From Poa pratensis (lineage: Eukaryota > Streptophyta > Magnoliopsida > Poales > Poaceae), in contig CAMZMU010000107.1 of NCBI GenBank assembly GCA_947311845.1, positions 41,607,172 through 41,671,171 on the forward strand: DNA of 64,000 nt, given 5' to 3'. The position numbers and the translations under genes were made by a program. Under the pieces are notes generated by a model. The model searched no databases. It was not told the DNA's origin and saw only the letters and a list, made by a program, of their open reading frames with translations. This document shows, piece by piece, positions 12,093 to 23,079 of this stretch (the first letter of the stretch is position 1; the number at the start of each line of letters is the position of its first letter).

Positions 12093-13724
12093 CGAAACTT
12101 TCTCGTTTCGACCTACCAATTTTTTTTTGGCCATACCTCGCAACGAATCGCACCCGCGTGCTTCTCTAATTAGAATGTTCTTATTACTTTGATCAGATCC
12201 ATACTCCCTGTGTCGCCAAATATATGGCGTATAAACTTATTCAAAAATCAGTGATTTCTAAATTTGACCAAATATGTAGAAGAGGATATCAACAACTACA
12301 ATATTGAATAATTACGCTATGCACATATTTCTTATGATAGATATATTGGTACTCATTTGATACTATATACCTTGTCGAAGTTAGAAAATATTGACAAAAT
12401 TTATGAGGCACGTATCTGGTGACAATGGGAATATAATGCAAAACCTGTTAAATCCCTATATCTAACAATCCTCACTCTCCCAAGTGGAAATCGGATCAAT
12501 GGGGGATATGATATTGGAGGGCCCCTGCCACTAGGAAACCTCCACGGTGCCAATTAAAAGATCTACTAGTACCTAAACACGCCGCCGCCATTGGCCGGAG
12601 CACCGGAAAGCGATTTTTGACCAGTAGGCGAGCGCGAGAGAGGAGGAGATACTCATCTCGATGGAATGATTGGGTCTCATCTCTCATGTGCACGCATCCT
12701 CGATCTATCTAGATATTGGATATTTTCTTTGTGGCTCGCACACGCACCAACGTCCTAGTCATCTCATCCAGCGCTAATGGGCGGCTGATTTTTGGATGCT
12801 GATCCAAGGAACTTTTCTTCCTGCAGAGATCGATCATGGAGATCAACAGTTGAAACCGTACCGATCGAGGATCGGCCCATGCACGCGCCATAACTGATCT
12901 CGATGGGTTGCATCCCAACGATACGCTGCATGGTGTGCCCGTTAATTAGATTAGATATTGTTCCATTCCACCCAATCGCTACAGTTGTGAATCTGTGATG
13001 TTGATCGATCGGCACACCAAACTCCATATGCACTGTTGCATCATAAAGTTAATGATATGGCCGGAGTAGTAATTAGTGTCTGAAATTTCAGCTAGTTTTC
13101 TTTCAAAAAAAAAATCAGCTAGCTACCTACTTGTCAACAATTTTTGACCGCTCTGCTCTCGTTCAAAGGAAAAGGACGCCCAGAGCTAGCCCTAGATTTC
13201 TTCAAGTACACCTGATCAATGAAAACAATACATAAACCAATAAAACAAATCCGTGCTAAAGCTAAATACCGTGCTATTTAGAGCACGTGCCCCAGGGAGC
13301 TTTCCCGGTCTGATAAAAGCCCCACATAGAGCCCTCCTGGGCCCTGGCATCCATCCATGCAACTAATGAAAAAAAAATCATTTTTTTGTTTTAATACTTA
13401 AAATGTTTTACCTCTCCAGCCTTATATCAAAGTCAAATAAACAACGAGAACTTTGAAAATAGTTAGTTTCGACAAAAAAATTTGGGTCAATAGTTGTTAG
13501 ATTATAGTCACTTGCTTATCTAGTTATATACATATATTATATCACTTTGTTGCCAAGTAGTATTAACTTAGTTACCAGCATTACTAAACGTCACTCCTAC
13601 CCATGTTTAACTCATATATGATGGTATTTCCATAACATGACAACATTTTTTACATGTTGCCAAAAATTGAATTATCGTCCCCTATAAATGAATAACATTG
13701 ACATATCCAAACACATATAACTAT
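12093..13724. other. Gene-free stretch with a one-sided MITE-like end
   Basis: Around 12202 the sequence CTCCCTGTGTCGCCAAATAT resembles the left end of a longer mariner-type MITE family, but no matching right end was found before 12500. No coding sequence is supported. Confidence 0.4.
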
Positions 13725-13726
13725 TA

Positions 13727-13886
13727 CTCCCTCCGTCTATAAATGTAAGATGTTTTACGTGTTTCATATGTTGTGTAGATGCATACTAAAATAAGTGAAC
13801 ATATACACTAAAACATGTCTAAATACATTTGTATACATAGGAATGTGAACAGAGGCTAAAACATCTTATAATTAGAAACGGAGGAG
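13727..13886. mobile_element. Stowaway MITE, 160 bp
   Basis: The left end is CTCCCTCCGTCTATAAATG and the right end is AATTAGAAACGGAGGAG. TA dinucleotides at 13725-13726 and 13887-13888 form the TSD. The sub-ends GTAAGATGTTTTA and TAAAACATCTTAT are inverted copies. Confidence 0.9.
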
Positions 13887-13888
13887 TA

Positions 13889-14704
13889 CATGATAAGTGT
13901 GTACAATTAGGATGGTACCAATTCACTACTAGCATGGTAGCCATGGAAATCTCGGGGAAAGATACAAGAGTTATTATTTGACGAAAACTTACATTGTAAG
14001 TTACAACTCAATATCTATGTGCATTCAAGATTTGCGGAACTTACATATGTAGCTTTTTGCTAAGATCTACAAAGTGTGTACCAAAATCTGTGTTTTTTAT
14101 TGTCACGGTCCACGAAGGTATTGGACTTGTTGTCTGGATCGGATATTGAGTTGAGACATCCCTACTCCCTACAACAGATTAATTTTTTTGAAAAATAAAT
14201 ACACATGTTGTGCGTAAATAAACAGTGCTCTAAAAGTTAATTTTTTGGATCATGGCATTGGTTCATAGGTCACAAAACTTATATCTTTACCATGAATATT
14301 ATATGTACTGATACATATACAATTGCATTTTTTTTTCAGAATACTTAACTGTAAGAACACCTTTAGTTTCACATGGGATCCCATGTTCTCGGTCTTTTTT
14401 TGAATTACGAAGTACCATATTCAAGAGCAAACTAATGCCATTTTAATCAAATGGGGAGGGGGCGGTCAACGACACCGATGAGATGGGTGGTCCTTTTCTG
14501 TTTCGAGGCTCACCGAGCACTCGTTAACTGTTGTGAATATGTTTTGGTTTCTTTAACATGGTTGTACGTTTGCATCCTAATACCTAAGCTTATTACGATA
14601 TCGCACCGGTGACGCAACAGTAAAATTCGATAAAGCTTCGATTCCGCCGAGTCGCTTGTCAGGGGAATACCCAATTGGGCAGGCCTACAAGACGAAGAGG
14701 AATC
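13889..14704. other. Gene-free stretch, nothing recognised
   Basis: AT-rich sequence without a supported gene or repeat. Confidence 0.4.
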
Positions 14705-14890
14705 AGTAGGCCCATGACAGCTCAAGGCAGGGTCAGCTTAAGGTTAGATCAACTCGCTTAAGATGACTCAAGGCTGGGCTGGGTCGACTCAAGGATTTGA
14801 TGATTCAATACTGGGATGACTCAAGGCTAGGCTGACTCAAGGTTTGGTTGACTCAAGGATGTGATGACTCGAGGCTGGGCTGACTCAACG
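14705..14890. repeat. Degenerate short tandem repeats (GACTCAAGG)
   Basis: The motif GATGACTCAAGGCTGGGCTG and shorter forms (TGACTCAAGG) recur about eight times in 180 bases with irregular spacing. It directly precedes LTR-like sequence and may be the variable part of the same LTR. Confidence 0.6.
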
Positions 14891-14899
14891 TACGCCCTT

Positions 14900-15190
14900 C
14901 AAACACAAGATAGAGACTCAATACATAGTCGACTAGGACACTTGTAAACCCCTACCTGACTACCTATATAAATCTTGGCAGGGGCACCCCTCAAGGGTAA
15001 GCTGGAAGACATCAAGTGAGATGCACATAGATTCAATACGCACATCGTGCACACTGTAACCTATCTCATATCTCCCCGAGAGAATTATAATACCAGACAA
15101 GCAGGAGTAGGTCTTTAGCTTCACCGTGAGGGGCCGAAACTGAATACAGTGTGTACTAATCTCACTCCCGGATATCCTGCCATGCCTAGC
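14900..15190 (+). mobile_element. Gypsy-type LTR fragment (solo or truncated)
   Basis: The block has the order seen in many grass gypsy LTRs: GACTAGGACACTTGTAAACC, a CTATATAAATC TATA box, GGCAGGGGCACCCCTCAAG, then AGCAGGAGTAGG and GAGGGGCCGAAACTG further on. No TG...CA bounded pair, primer-binding site or coding region is present, so it is a fragment. The call rests on general resemblance. Confidence 0.5.
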
Positions 15191-16161
15191 TCCACACCTC
15201 TACATAGGCCACCCTGTTGGCTATTGCCGTGAATAATACCACGAAACCGCTCACTGTCGAGAATTCGGCTATCAGAAGAAGAGAAAAACACCCAGGGGGA
15301 TTGTCGGTCGAATACCGGACGGGACTCTCTGGTGAAACTTTGATTTTAAAACCGAGGAAACAGGTAAATACTTTTATTTTTAGATGGATACTGGTAAATA
15401 CTTGGCATAAATTAACCACGGTATTTCGGTCGGTAACCAAATCGGTACACGGTGTTTTTTTGTCACACAAACAACCAAGACGGAAAATATCTTAGAGCTA
15501 TATGACGGGCGGGCCCGGGATAGGAGGCTTCTATTCCGTGGACTGTAGAGTGGGGGCGGATGGAGTGGCCGGGTAGCGACATGCCACCACCCACCTCCCG
15601 CCGAGGATGGGCCGATGCCGCGCGCCCGATGAAAGCTATGGCGGCAACGGGCGGATGGAGCGGGGACCCGTCGTTGCCTCCCTCGGGTGCCTTTTCGTTG
15701 GGCGAAAGGAACGGAACCGAAATCTTATCGCCGGGAGATGTGCCGCGTGGGGCGCTAGCCGGCCGCCGTTCCATCTCATCCATCCCTGCTCTCCTGTGCC
15801 CATCCATCCATCGTCCACCCTCGCTGAAAAACACGTCCCGGCTACTTGCCCGGCCCTCTTGCGCATGTAGGCCAACCGCGTCATCTTATCCTTCTCCTTG
15901 CTTCTCTCTCCATCATTCCCTCTGATCTAGCTAGCAGCTCGTGCTCGTGGTGGTGCTGGTACATCCCATCTCCCTCCTCCATTCTTTTCCATCAGCAAAG
16001 AGAAGACACGAAGAGCAAAGCCGCCGCCGTCTGTTCATGCCGGACGTGCACGCCGGAGGAAAATAAGCTTGGAGTGTACCAGCAAGATCGAGGTGATTGA
16101 TCAACCTGATCAGCTGCGACCATCTCGGTGAACAAGGCAGCTGCTAGCCAGTGATCCATGC
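15191..16161 (+). promoter_or_regulatory. Upstream region and 5' leader of the AHL gene
   Basis: GC content rises from about 15480 and the stretch 15880-16080 is pyrimidine-rich with many CTCTC/CCATC runs, typical of a grass 5' leader. No clear TATA box was fixed. ATG triplets occur just before the chosen start at 16162; the one at 16158 is in another frame and is followed within a few bases by the AHL start. Confidence 0.45.
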
Positions 16162-18073
16162 ATGGATGGCAAGGAACTCATCTCACCGTCCGACCTGCCG
16201 CCATTCTACCCGCAGCAACACCACCGCATGCTCGGCGGCGGCGGGGGAGGGCATAGCAGCCCCTCCTCGCTCGCCGGGATGCACTCCGTCATCCGCCCCA
16301 TGCCCAACATGAGCATGAGCCCCACCGCCATCCTCCAGTCCATCGGCGGCGCCGGCTCCCACCTCTCCGGGATGCAGTTCCACATGGACAACACGCCCTC
16401 CCCGTCCTCCATGATGGACGGCGGCAACATGCCGGGCTCCGTCTCCGGCAACATGGGTTCCGGCCCCAGGTCCGGCAACATGGTCTCTGTTTCAGGGTCC
16501 GGCGGCACGATGCCGGTCGCGAGCCAGCCGGAGCCGGTGAAGCGGAAGAGGGGCAGGCCACGCAAGTACGGGCCGGACGGGGCCATGAAGCAGCACCACA
16601 TGTCGTCGCCGCAAGGGCAGCCGCGTCAGCAGCATCAGATGATGGGCGTGCAGCCGCCGAGGATGGGGTCGATGTCAGGGCAGGACATGGCGGGCGGTTT
16701 GGACGACGCGGCGGCCAAGAAGCGGCGTGGCCGGCCGCCCGGCACCGGGAAGAAGCTCTCCTCCCCTAAACCCTCCGGTTAGTACTACTCAACTCTGAAT
16801 ATATTTATGGTCAACTCTGAAAACAATTATACAGTTTCTTTCACCGGTAGTCAGGGAAAAAGAACATCTGTGGTGTGTGGCTGCTTTAGATAAAAAAATA
16901 TGCTTCTTTTTTGTTGATTCTAGTAGTGTAGAAAGTATTGCTTTGTTTACAGGTTGAGTTTGCAGTCGTACTATACTCTGCAGTTTACTAAAACCACAAT
17001 AGACAAAACTAATGTGTGGTAGTCCTCTGTTCTTCCGGTTCCCTGATCATGTCTTCCAATGCACTGTTATTTTGTCTAGGCAATGCGTTCTCTGGTTCAG
17101 CTGGAACGAGCTTCACTCCTCACATCATTACAGCATCTCCTTCAGAGGTATGTACAGAATGCAAGCTGAAGCAAGCCCACAGTGGCAGAAACCAGCACAA
17201 GGACTTTGTTTAGACTGGACTGGATTTCATTTATAACCCTCCTCTATCATATTGCACCTGAATTTGAAGCAGACTGAACTGACAGAAAATCATATCAATC
17301 ACCTTGTTCGCCAGGACGTCGCGGGGAAGATCGCGGCATTCGTGAACCAGTCCCCAAGGGCCGTCTGCGTGCTCTCGGCGATGGGCTCCGTATCCAGGGC
17401 CGTCCTCCGCCACCCAGCAGACCACGCTCCTCCGTCTCTATGGCTCCTTCGTACAACAACAATCCTTCCAATTCCATTTACGAGGTAGGCGACCATCCTA
17501 TATGCAGTTAACATATCAAGAAATGCACCTGAAACTTACATGTAACCCTCAATGCTTGTAGGGATTGTACGAGATCCTGAGTTTATCCGGCTCTTACAAT
17601 CTGACCGAGGCGCAGCAGAACCAGAGCGACGGGCTCAGCGTCACGCTCTGCAGCCCGGAGAGGCATGTCATCGGAGGTGTTCTTGGTGGAGCATTGGTAG
17701 CTGCCAGCACTGTCCAGGTAGCACTCTTCCACAGTACCAGATCATCTCATCTATTAGGATTCACACATGGAATCCAAATCCTCCATCTACAATGCAACTT
17801 ATAACTCTGCTTTGGCATGTGCAGGTGGTATTAGGTACTTTTGTCAACGGAGGGTCCAAATCAAAGTCCAAGAAAGCCGTGAAACCATCGCCGTCCTTCG
17901 GTTCCCCCGACTCGCTAACAGGCGGAGGGCCAGACGCGTCGCCGGGCTCTGGTGGACATAATCAAAACCTAACACCGCCGCCACCCTCTGTCGTAACAAC
18001 GGGAGGGTGGCCTAGCTCTGGGATATTTGACACGAGAAGTTCCAACATTGATATCAACTCGTCTAGAGGATAG
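16162..18073 (+). CDS. AHL: AT-hook motif nuclear-localised (AHL) protein, two AT-hooks plus PPC domain
   Basis: This encodes a nuclear DNA-binding protein that holds AT-rich DNA through AT-hooks and multimerises through a PPC/DUF296 domain. Five coding exons fit GT-AG rules: 16162-16777, 17080-17147, 17315-17484, 17562-17717 and 17825-18073, about 419 residues. Exon 1 encodes a Gly/Met/Ser-rich N-terminus, a type I AT-hook (KRKRGRPRKYGPDG) and a second hook (KKRRGRPPGTGKK). Later exons give the PPC strands (FTPHIITASPSE, AFVNQSPRAVCVLSAMGSVS, LYEILSLSGSYNL, VIGGVLGGALVAASTVQ). The C-terminal tail is Ser/Pro-rich. Exon 3 is 170 bases and breaks frame: it reads to VLRHPAD in one frame, while MAPSYNNNPSNSIYE, which leads into exon 4, is in another, a net loss of one base near 17416-17440. 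It is either a sequence error or a recent pseudogene. Its 3' neighbour, GPX, is convergent. Confidence 0.9.
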
Positions 18074-18310
18074 CTCACCTGTCGATACTCCCAGCTCTCA
18101 AAAGAGATTTTCTGTTCCCGAAAGAATACCGAAAGTATACTTTGAAATAGCTCATTCAGTTTCTGAGATGATTCTTATAGATTATTCACCAGCTCGTGTT
18201 GTTGCAGCAAGATAATTTGGTTTATATTTCAGCGACGTGTTAATAATATTCCTTTTTATCACCGTGTAGAACACGACATAACATTTGACAAACTGGAATT
18301 TCTCTTAATA
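18074..18310. other. AHL 3' flank
   Basis: AT-rich sequence after the AHL stop codon, presumably 3'UTR. It contains no gene. Confidence 0.4.
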
Positions 18311-18326
18311 GAGTAAGAGTACATAC

Positions 18327-19208
18327 GACCTCCTCTTTCGCGTCTCCCAGGCGGCGGCGGAAAAGCTTTTTCCTCCTCCAATCTCCGGCGATTGTGCTGG
18401 GCCCCTCTCCTTCCGCTTGCCGCTCCGGCGGCAGGAGGGAGGGGGACCCCGTTTTTTGCATGGTACTTAGGGATAGGGATAGGAGTTCTCTAGCATGGCT
18501 CGTCGTTGGGGTGGTGGGAGCGGCGCCCGGACAAATAAATTTGCCTCAACTCTTCTCCCACACCGGCGTTGTCCTTCATGGCGGCGTCTCGGAGTTGGTG
18601 CCACTGTGTGCTTGCCGATCTTTCAGATCGGTGGCTTTAGGGTTCATGGATGGTGTCGGCGAGGCGGCGACGACTCCATCAGATGGTTTTTTTCCTCCTG
18701 CTCTGTCCCCGTTACTGCGGCGTTGTCTCCGGCGCCAAGGTGGAGCAGAGAGGATTCGTCCAGGAGTACGTGCAGACGGTGGTCTGCACTGGTGACAGCT
18801 GGAAGATGGTGCACCTTGTGGTGCGTTCGTGGTTGAAGGCTGATGGTTCTGGTTCCCTACTACGACATCGTCGTGCGTGGGTGCCAGTGCTGAAGTTCGA
18901 TGGCGTGTCCGGGGACATGCTGCCCCGGTCTGATTCTTTCAACGGCAATGGTTTGTCCTATGGCAAACTACATTGGAGGTCCGAAAAGCTGATGACCACC
19001 GATGGAGCCGCGTCGAGCTCGGGTGAAGAGGTGATCTGTCTATTTTTTTCTTGGTGGCTACTACGGTGGTGCCGAAGAAGATGGATAGGCGTTGGTTTGT
19101 CACATAGGTTTATCATATCTTTACAGATTTGTAAGATCGGTGTATACGTACTTTGTATCTCGTCTTTTATTTATCAATAAGAATCGTATTACCATGCAAA
19201 AAAAAGAA
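18327..19208 (+). mobile_element. Poly-A retroposon with 16-bp TSD
   Basis: The 16-base sequence GAGTAAGAGTACATAC occurs at 18311-18326 and again at 19209-19224. Just before the second copy the insert ends in an A-rich tail (CATGCAAAAAAAAG). The insert begins GC-rich and ends AT-rich with TCAATAAGAATCG, like a polyadenylated transcript. No reverse transcriptase is present. It is a non-autonomous or truncated non-LTR retroposon lying between the convergent AHL and GPX genes. Overlapping open frames in it have no recognisable homology. Confidence 0.9.
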
Positions 19209-19291
19209 GAGTAAGAGTACATACAGTAGCGAAAATAACAGATGACACCATACACACGACACTGTGGTGCATGATCTTCCCTAGAGATACC

Positions 19292-22225
19292 TCAAACCTC
19301 TAGAAGCTTCTTGATGTCATTCTGCGGAAACAAAATTTCACCAGGTTAATCACCAGAATGGTGGCCGGAGACAAGGAACATGTATTTTTTTTTTTTTTAC
19401 AAGGGGTGGGGTCTAGAAAGACCCCGAGCTGCCATTAAAATCAACGCGGTGGGTACAAGTTACAAAAAGGGCCTTACAACAGATAAAATTCAAACTAGCC
19501 CCTGGAATAAGCAAGGAGGACCCTAAAGAAAGCGAAAAAACGCGATCAAGTCCTTTGACCTCTCCACCACGGATGAGCTCCAGACGCCGGCCACCCTGCT
19601 CCTGCCGGGGACGAACCACTTGGCCGGAGAAGGCTGGAGGACTCCAGCTCCGAGCTCGACAAAGGCCTCCCTCCTGGAGGTAGAGCACACGCCACACAAG
19701 GCGTGGAAACGGCCCTTGATGGCCAAAGATGCCGGTGGCAAACGAGGCCACCAAGCGAGTAGCGCAGCGAGGCAGCCAGCACCGGCCGGCAACGAAGAGC
19801 AGCACTCCGAGATCCCCTTCCCCCTCGCCTCCACGGCCGGCCGGGAACAGGACCAGAGCAAGGCTCCCGAAGATCCTCCGGTGAACACGCTTATTGCGGA
19901 AGCCCGAGCTTGCAATCTCCTCTGACATCCACCATGGAACCCAGAGCGAGGTTGAAGACGACCTTTCTGCTGCGCGCGGAACCAGCAGCAAGGAAAAGCT
20001 CCAGAGCTCAACTTTATTGACGGAGATGCCCGACTCCAGCTCCTCCGCCAACGACGAACCGCGCCACCAGCGCGTCGCCAGCAACAGGAAGAGAATCGGG
20101 ACGCATCGGACGAAGTCGAGAGCCGCCGATGACCTACTCCAAGACGCCACGTAGGACAACCTGCAACAAAAAAGAAAACTACAACTACTACTAAACACAG
20201 GAGGGCGGCCCCCTCTCCCCCTTCCGCTCCGGCCGGCAAAGCCGCCGGAGAAGAAGGGGAGAGGGGCCGGAGATGCGGTGGAGACTCTCAAAGAAAGAGG
20301 AGAGGAGGGGAGGGGAGGGGAGGAGAGAAAAGCAGGAACATGTATAATAAACCGTTTGAGTTACAACACTACCTCAATGTTGGACGGGGAGCAGGTTGGT
20401 GCATAGCGATTCACGGCGTGTCCCTCTGTCAACTAGAAACTTGGTGAAATTCCATTTGATACGTTCTCCAAATAGACCGCTTCTCTCTGACTTCAAGAAC
20501 TTGTACAGCGGGGCAGCATTGTTACCATTCACATCAACCTGTTGAAAAAATTGTACATGTTTAGATATAAAACAAATGCATCTGGGTTAGGAAGCTAACA
20601 CGCACACGGAAATAATAGGTTTTCCGCTGGATAGACCTTGCGAAAAATAGGATACTCTGCTTTGAAGCGAGTGCAAGCAAACTCCACAATCTTCTCATCG
20701 CTATCTGGTTCCTGTCCGGCAAACTGGTTGCAGGGGAATGCCAATATCTCCAATCCTAGTTGCATCATAAAGCATGCAAAGCTAAATCAAGCTTCAAGAT
20801 AAAGAACATCACAAGTTACGTGACCTGCACAATTCACTGAATGTCCTACACTCCTACTCGTAGTACAAACTTGCAGCCTAACACGAGTTGCAGATTTCTC
20901 TTCTACTTTTGTCTTTGAGGCTTGATATCTGGTACTATTCAGCCTAATGTTGGACCAAACACAGCATACCTTCTGTCAATTAAGTTTGATGGTGGAATAA
21001 ATGAAGGAACCAAACTGTTGACCTGTTCAACTTCTAGGGCTTTTAGATAACACTGTAGTCTTGTATATCACTAATAAAACTAGAAAACAAATGTATTCAC
21101 AGCATAAGCCTGTACTTGAAGAACTCATGCTATTGAAAAGCAAGCTAAGCTACAGGTTAAGTTTCATTGCTAGTGTATTAAGCAGGTGGAGTATATATTG
21201 TATGCACACATTATGACCAAGAAGTAGCCCGGGCGGTGTATCCATTGTGTGGATTGAATTGCATCCGTCTATGCAATCTGAAAATTTATTTCAACATTTG
21301 ATTATGTGTATTATTGATGTTCTGAATTCCAATTAAATCAAAAGTCGGCAGTCGACAAACACCTAGCACCTTTAATAATCAGCTTTGCATTTCTAGTGAA
21401 GGCAAAGCCAATGGTTTGTTATTTAAAACTGGAACATTCCCATGGCATACAAAAATAACGCATTGAAGAGTTTAAATATTCTCCACAATAAGAAAGATAA
21501 CCAAAACATGTTAATAGACAGCATGTTATATCATATATCGTGGTCAGTTTAGCATAAATATCAAGTGCTTAATCAAGAAACGATGGTTATGAAGCATAGA
21601 GAGTTTCAAATCAGAATTTCCTCCAACTACTGATGAAAGCTAGGGTGGATATAATTCAATAGAGCTACTGCTATATTGGAATGACATATGCACCAGGCTA
21701 TAGAAAACTAAGTACCATTCTCCCTGTATTTCTCGTAGAGCTGACCCAGTTCAGTGTAGTTGGAATTTGTCAGACCACTGCAGTGGATATGAATGAACTC
21801 AGCTGGTAAACAGGGATTAAAATTGGGGAATTTCAGGCTAAAAGTGCAAAACACTTTACCATCGAGATGCAACATTCACAATAAGCAAAACTTTCCCCTT
21901 GTATCTGCTGAGCTCCACATCATTTCCTCTTGAATCCTGCAAAGTTATTCCACAGATTGTCAAGGATGAAATGAAACTGGATAGCTTTACAACCAAGCGG
22001 ACGTACTGAAATTATTTTCCCATCTACCTACAAATAACCCATTCCATTGATTTACAGACATTTCAGCATGCTTTGTCCAAAGTTCCACAGATAAATCCTC
22101 AATATGATTGACAAACAAAGATGAACACGAGCGGGAGAAACAGAGGGAGGGATAGGGCTGTGGACCTTAACGACGAAGTCATGGACAGAGCCAACGGGCT
22201 TGGAAGACGACTCTGCTGCACCCAT
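19292..22225 (-). CDS. GPX: Glutathione peroxidase (thioredoxin-dependent, plant PHGPx type)
   Basis: The product reduces hydrogen peroxide and lipid hydroperoxides; plant members use thioredoxin and a catalytic cysteine. Six coding exons on the minus strand: 22166-22225, 21860-21936, 21716-21777, 20637-20755, 20373-20538 and 19292-19321, giving about 168 residues. Visible motifs are [15 protein letters not shown] (peroxidatic Cys), [16 protein letters not shown] (conserved Cys and Gln), [14 protein letters not shown] (resolving Cys) and [11 protein letters not shown] (Trp/Asn of the active site). The last exon encodes NDIKKLLEV and the stop. Exon 5 is 166 bases where the family needs 168: after FLVDR the frame jumps so that [17 protein letters not shown] follows, a net loss of two bases near 20421-20427. 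The ATG at 22225 gives the usual MGAAESS start; an in-frame ATG at 22318 would add 31 residues. Intron 5 holds a retroposon. Confidence 0.93.
19386..20333 (-). mobile_element. Poly-A retroposon inserted in GPX intron 5
   Basis: AGGAACATGTAT is duplicated at 19374-19385 and 20334-20345. A T run at about 19385-19398 is the poly-A tail seen from the other strand, so the element is on the minus strand, as is the host gene. The minus strand starts with a pyrimidine tract (CTCCTCCCCTCC) and stays open for 292 codons (20291 to 19413) over almost the whole element. I see no conserved domain in that frame. It differs in sequence from the retroposon at 18327. Confidence 0.9.
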
Positions 22226-23079
22226 CTTTGCTTTCAGCAACACTGATTTGAGAAGAAAAGTTATGCGGCAATACTCGGAACTTTGGAGAAGAACAATATG
22301 AATGGGGACAAGTGGCAAGTGCCTGTCCTGAAATTTATTTCCCCCTTAAGATTTTTTAAAATCCTTCCTTTTTCGCAGTCCAAATATTTCCTCGTATGCT
22401 AATGGCAGCCACACAAAGTGCAAAGCATTATGTTTGAACACGCTGTTCCTAAATCACAATTATTTCAGTGGCCTGTAATGCTACAATGAGAAGTAGACAA
22501 AATATTTTGGGCCTACTGTACACCAACTACCATAATCACTTATATTGGGCATTATTAAATTGACAGCATTCGAAATTAAAATGCAAATGAAAGGATAGAG
22601 AACATATACAGCTATAAGCTACTGGTTCTGCCAAATGCAGGCATTCAAAAATAGTGACAAAAGTCAAAGCAGCATTCTTTTAATCAAAGTATACAAAACA
22701 ATATCAAGTCAAATCACATGCACACAAAAACCTTGGATAATCAATCAGCAGAAACTAGCCACAGAAAGGCTTGTGGAAACATGCAAGTAATCAAGTGGTC
22801 AGAAACGCAAACATACAGACCACAGAAAGGAGTCACGCAGGATATTAAACATTAAGCAACTAGATATCTTATAAACGATGAGCACGATTCCAAAATCCGG
22901 TGACTCATAATAAGCTATCTCACATTATTCCATGGAATCCGCACCTAATACGATAGACAGGCCCTTAAGTCCTGAACAACAACAGTTACAAAAACAACAG
23001 TGATGCAAACTACAGCAACAGACATGGATTATTCCTAGAGATTACAACGGTAAGGCCTCTGCACCAGATGTCAGCTACT
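22226..23079 (-). promoter_or_regulatory. Space between the MCTP stop and the GPX start
   Basis: These 854 bases must hold the MCTP 3'UTR and the GPX promoter and leader, both on the minus strand. The sequence is AT-rich with no repeat or open frame I recognise. An in-frame upstream ATG of GPX lies at 22318. Confidence 0.5.

Noticed and set aside
15463..15925. Open frames on both strands before AHL
   Set aside because: They overlap in opposite directions in the GC-rich 5' region and resemble no protein; treated as promoter and leader.
18394..19180. Overlapping 110-176 codon plus-strand frames
   Set aside because: They lie inside the retroposon with the 16-bp TSD and show no domain.
19413..20291. 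292-codon minus-strand frame as a host gene
   Set aside because: It lies entirely inside a retroposon bounded by a 12-bp TSD and poly-A tail, so it is treated as part of the element.
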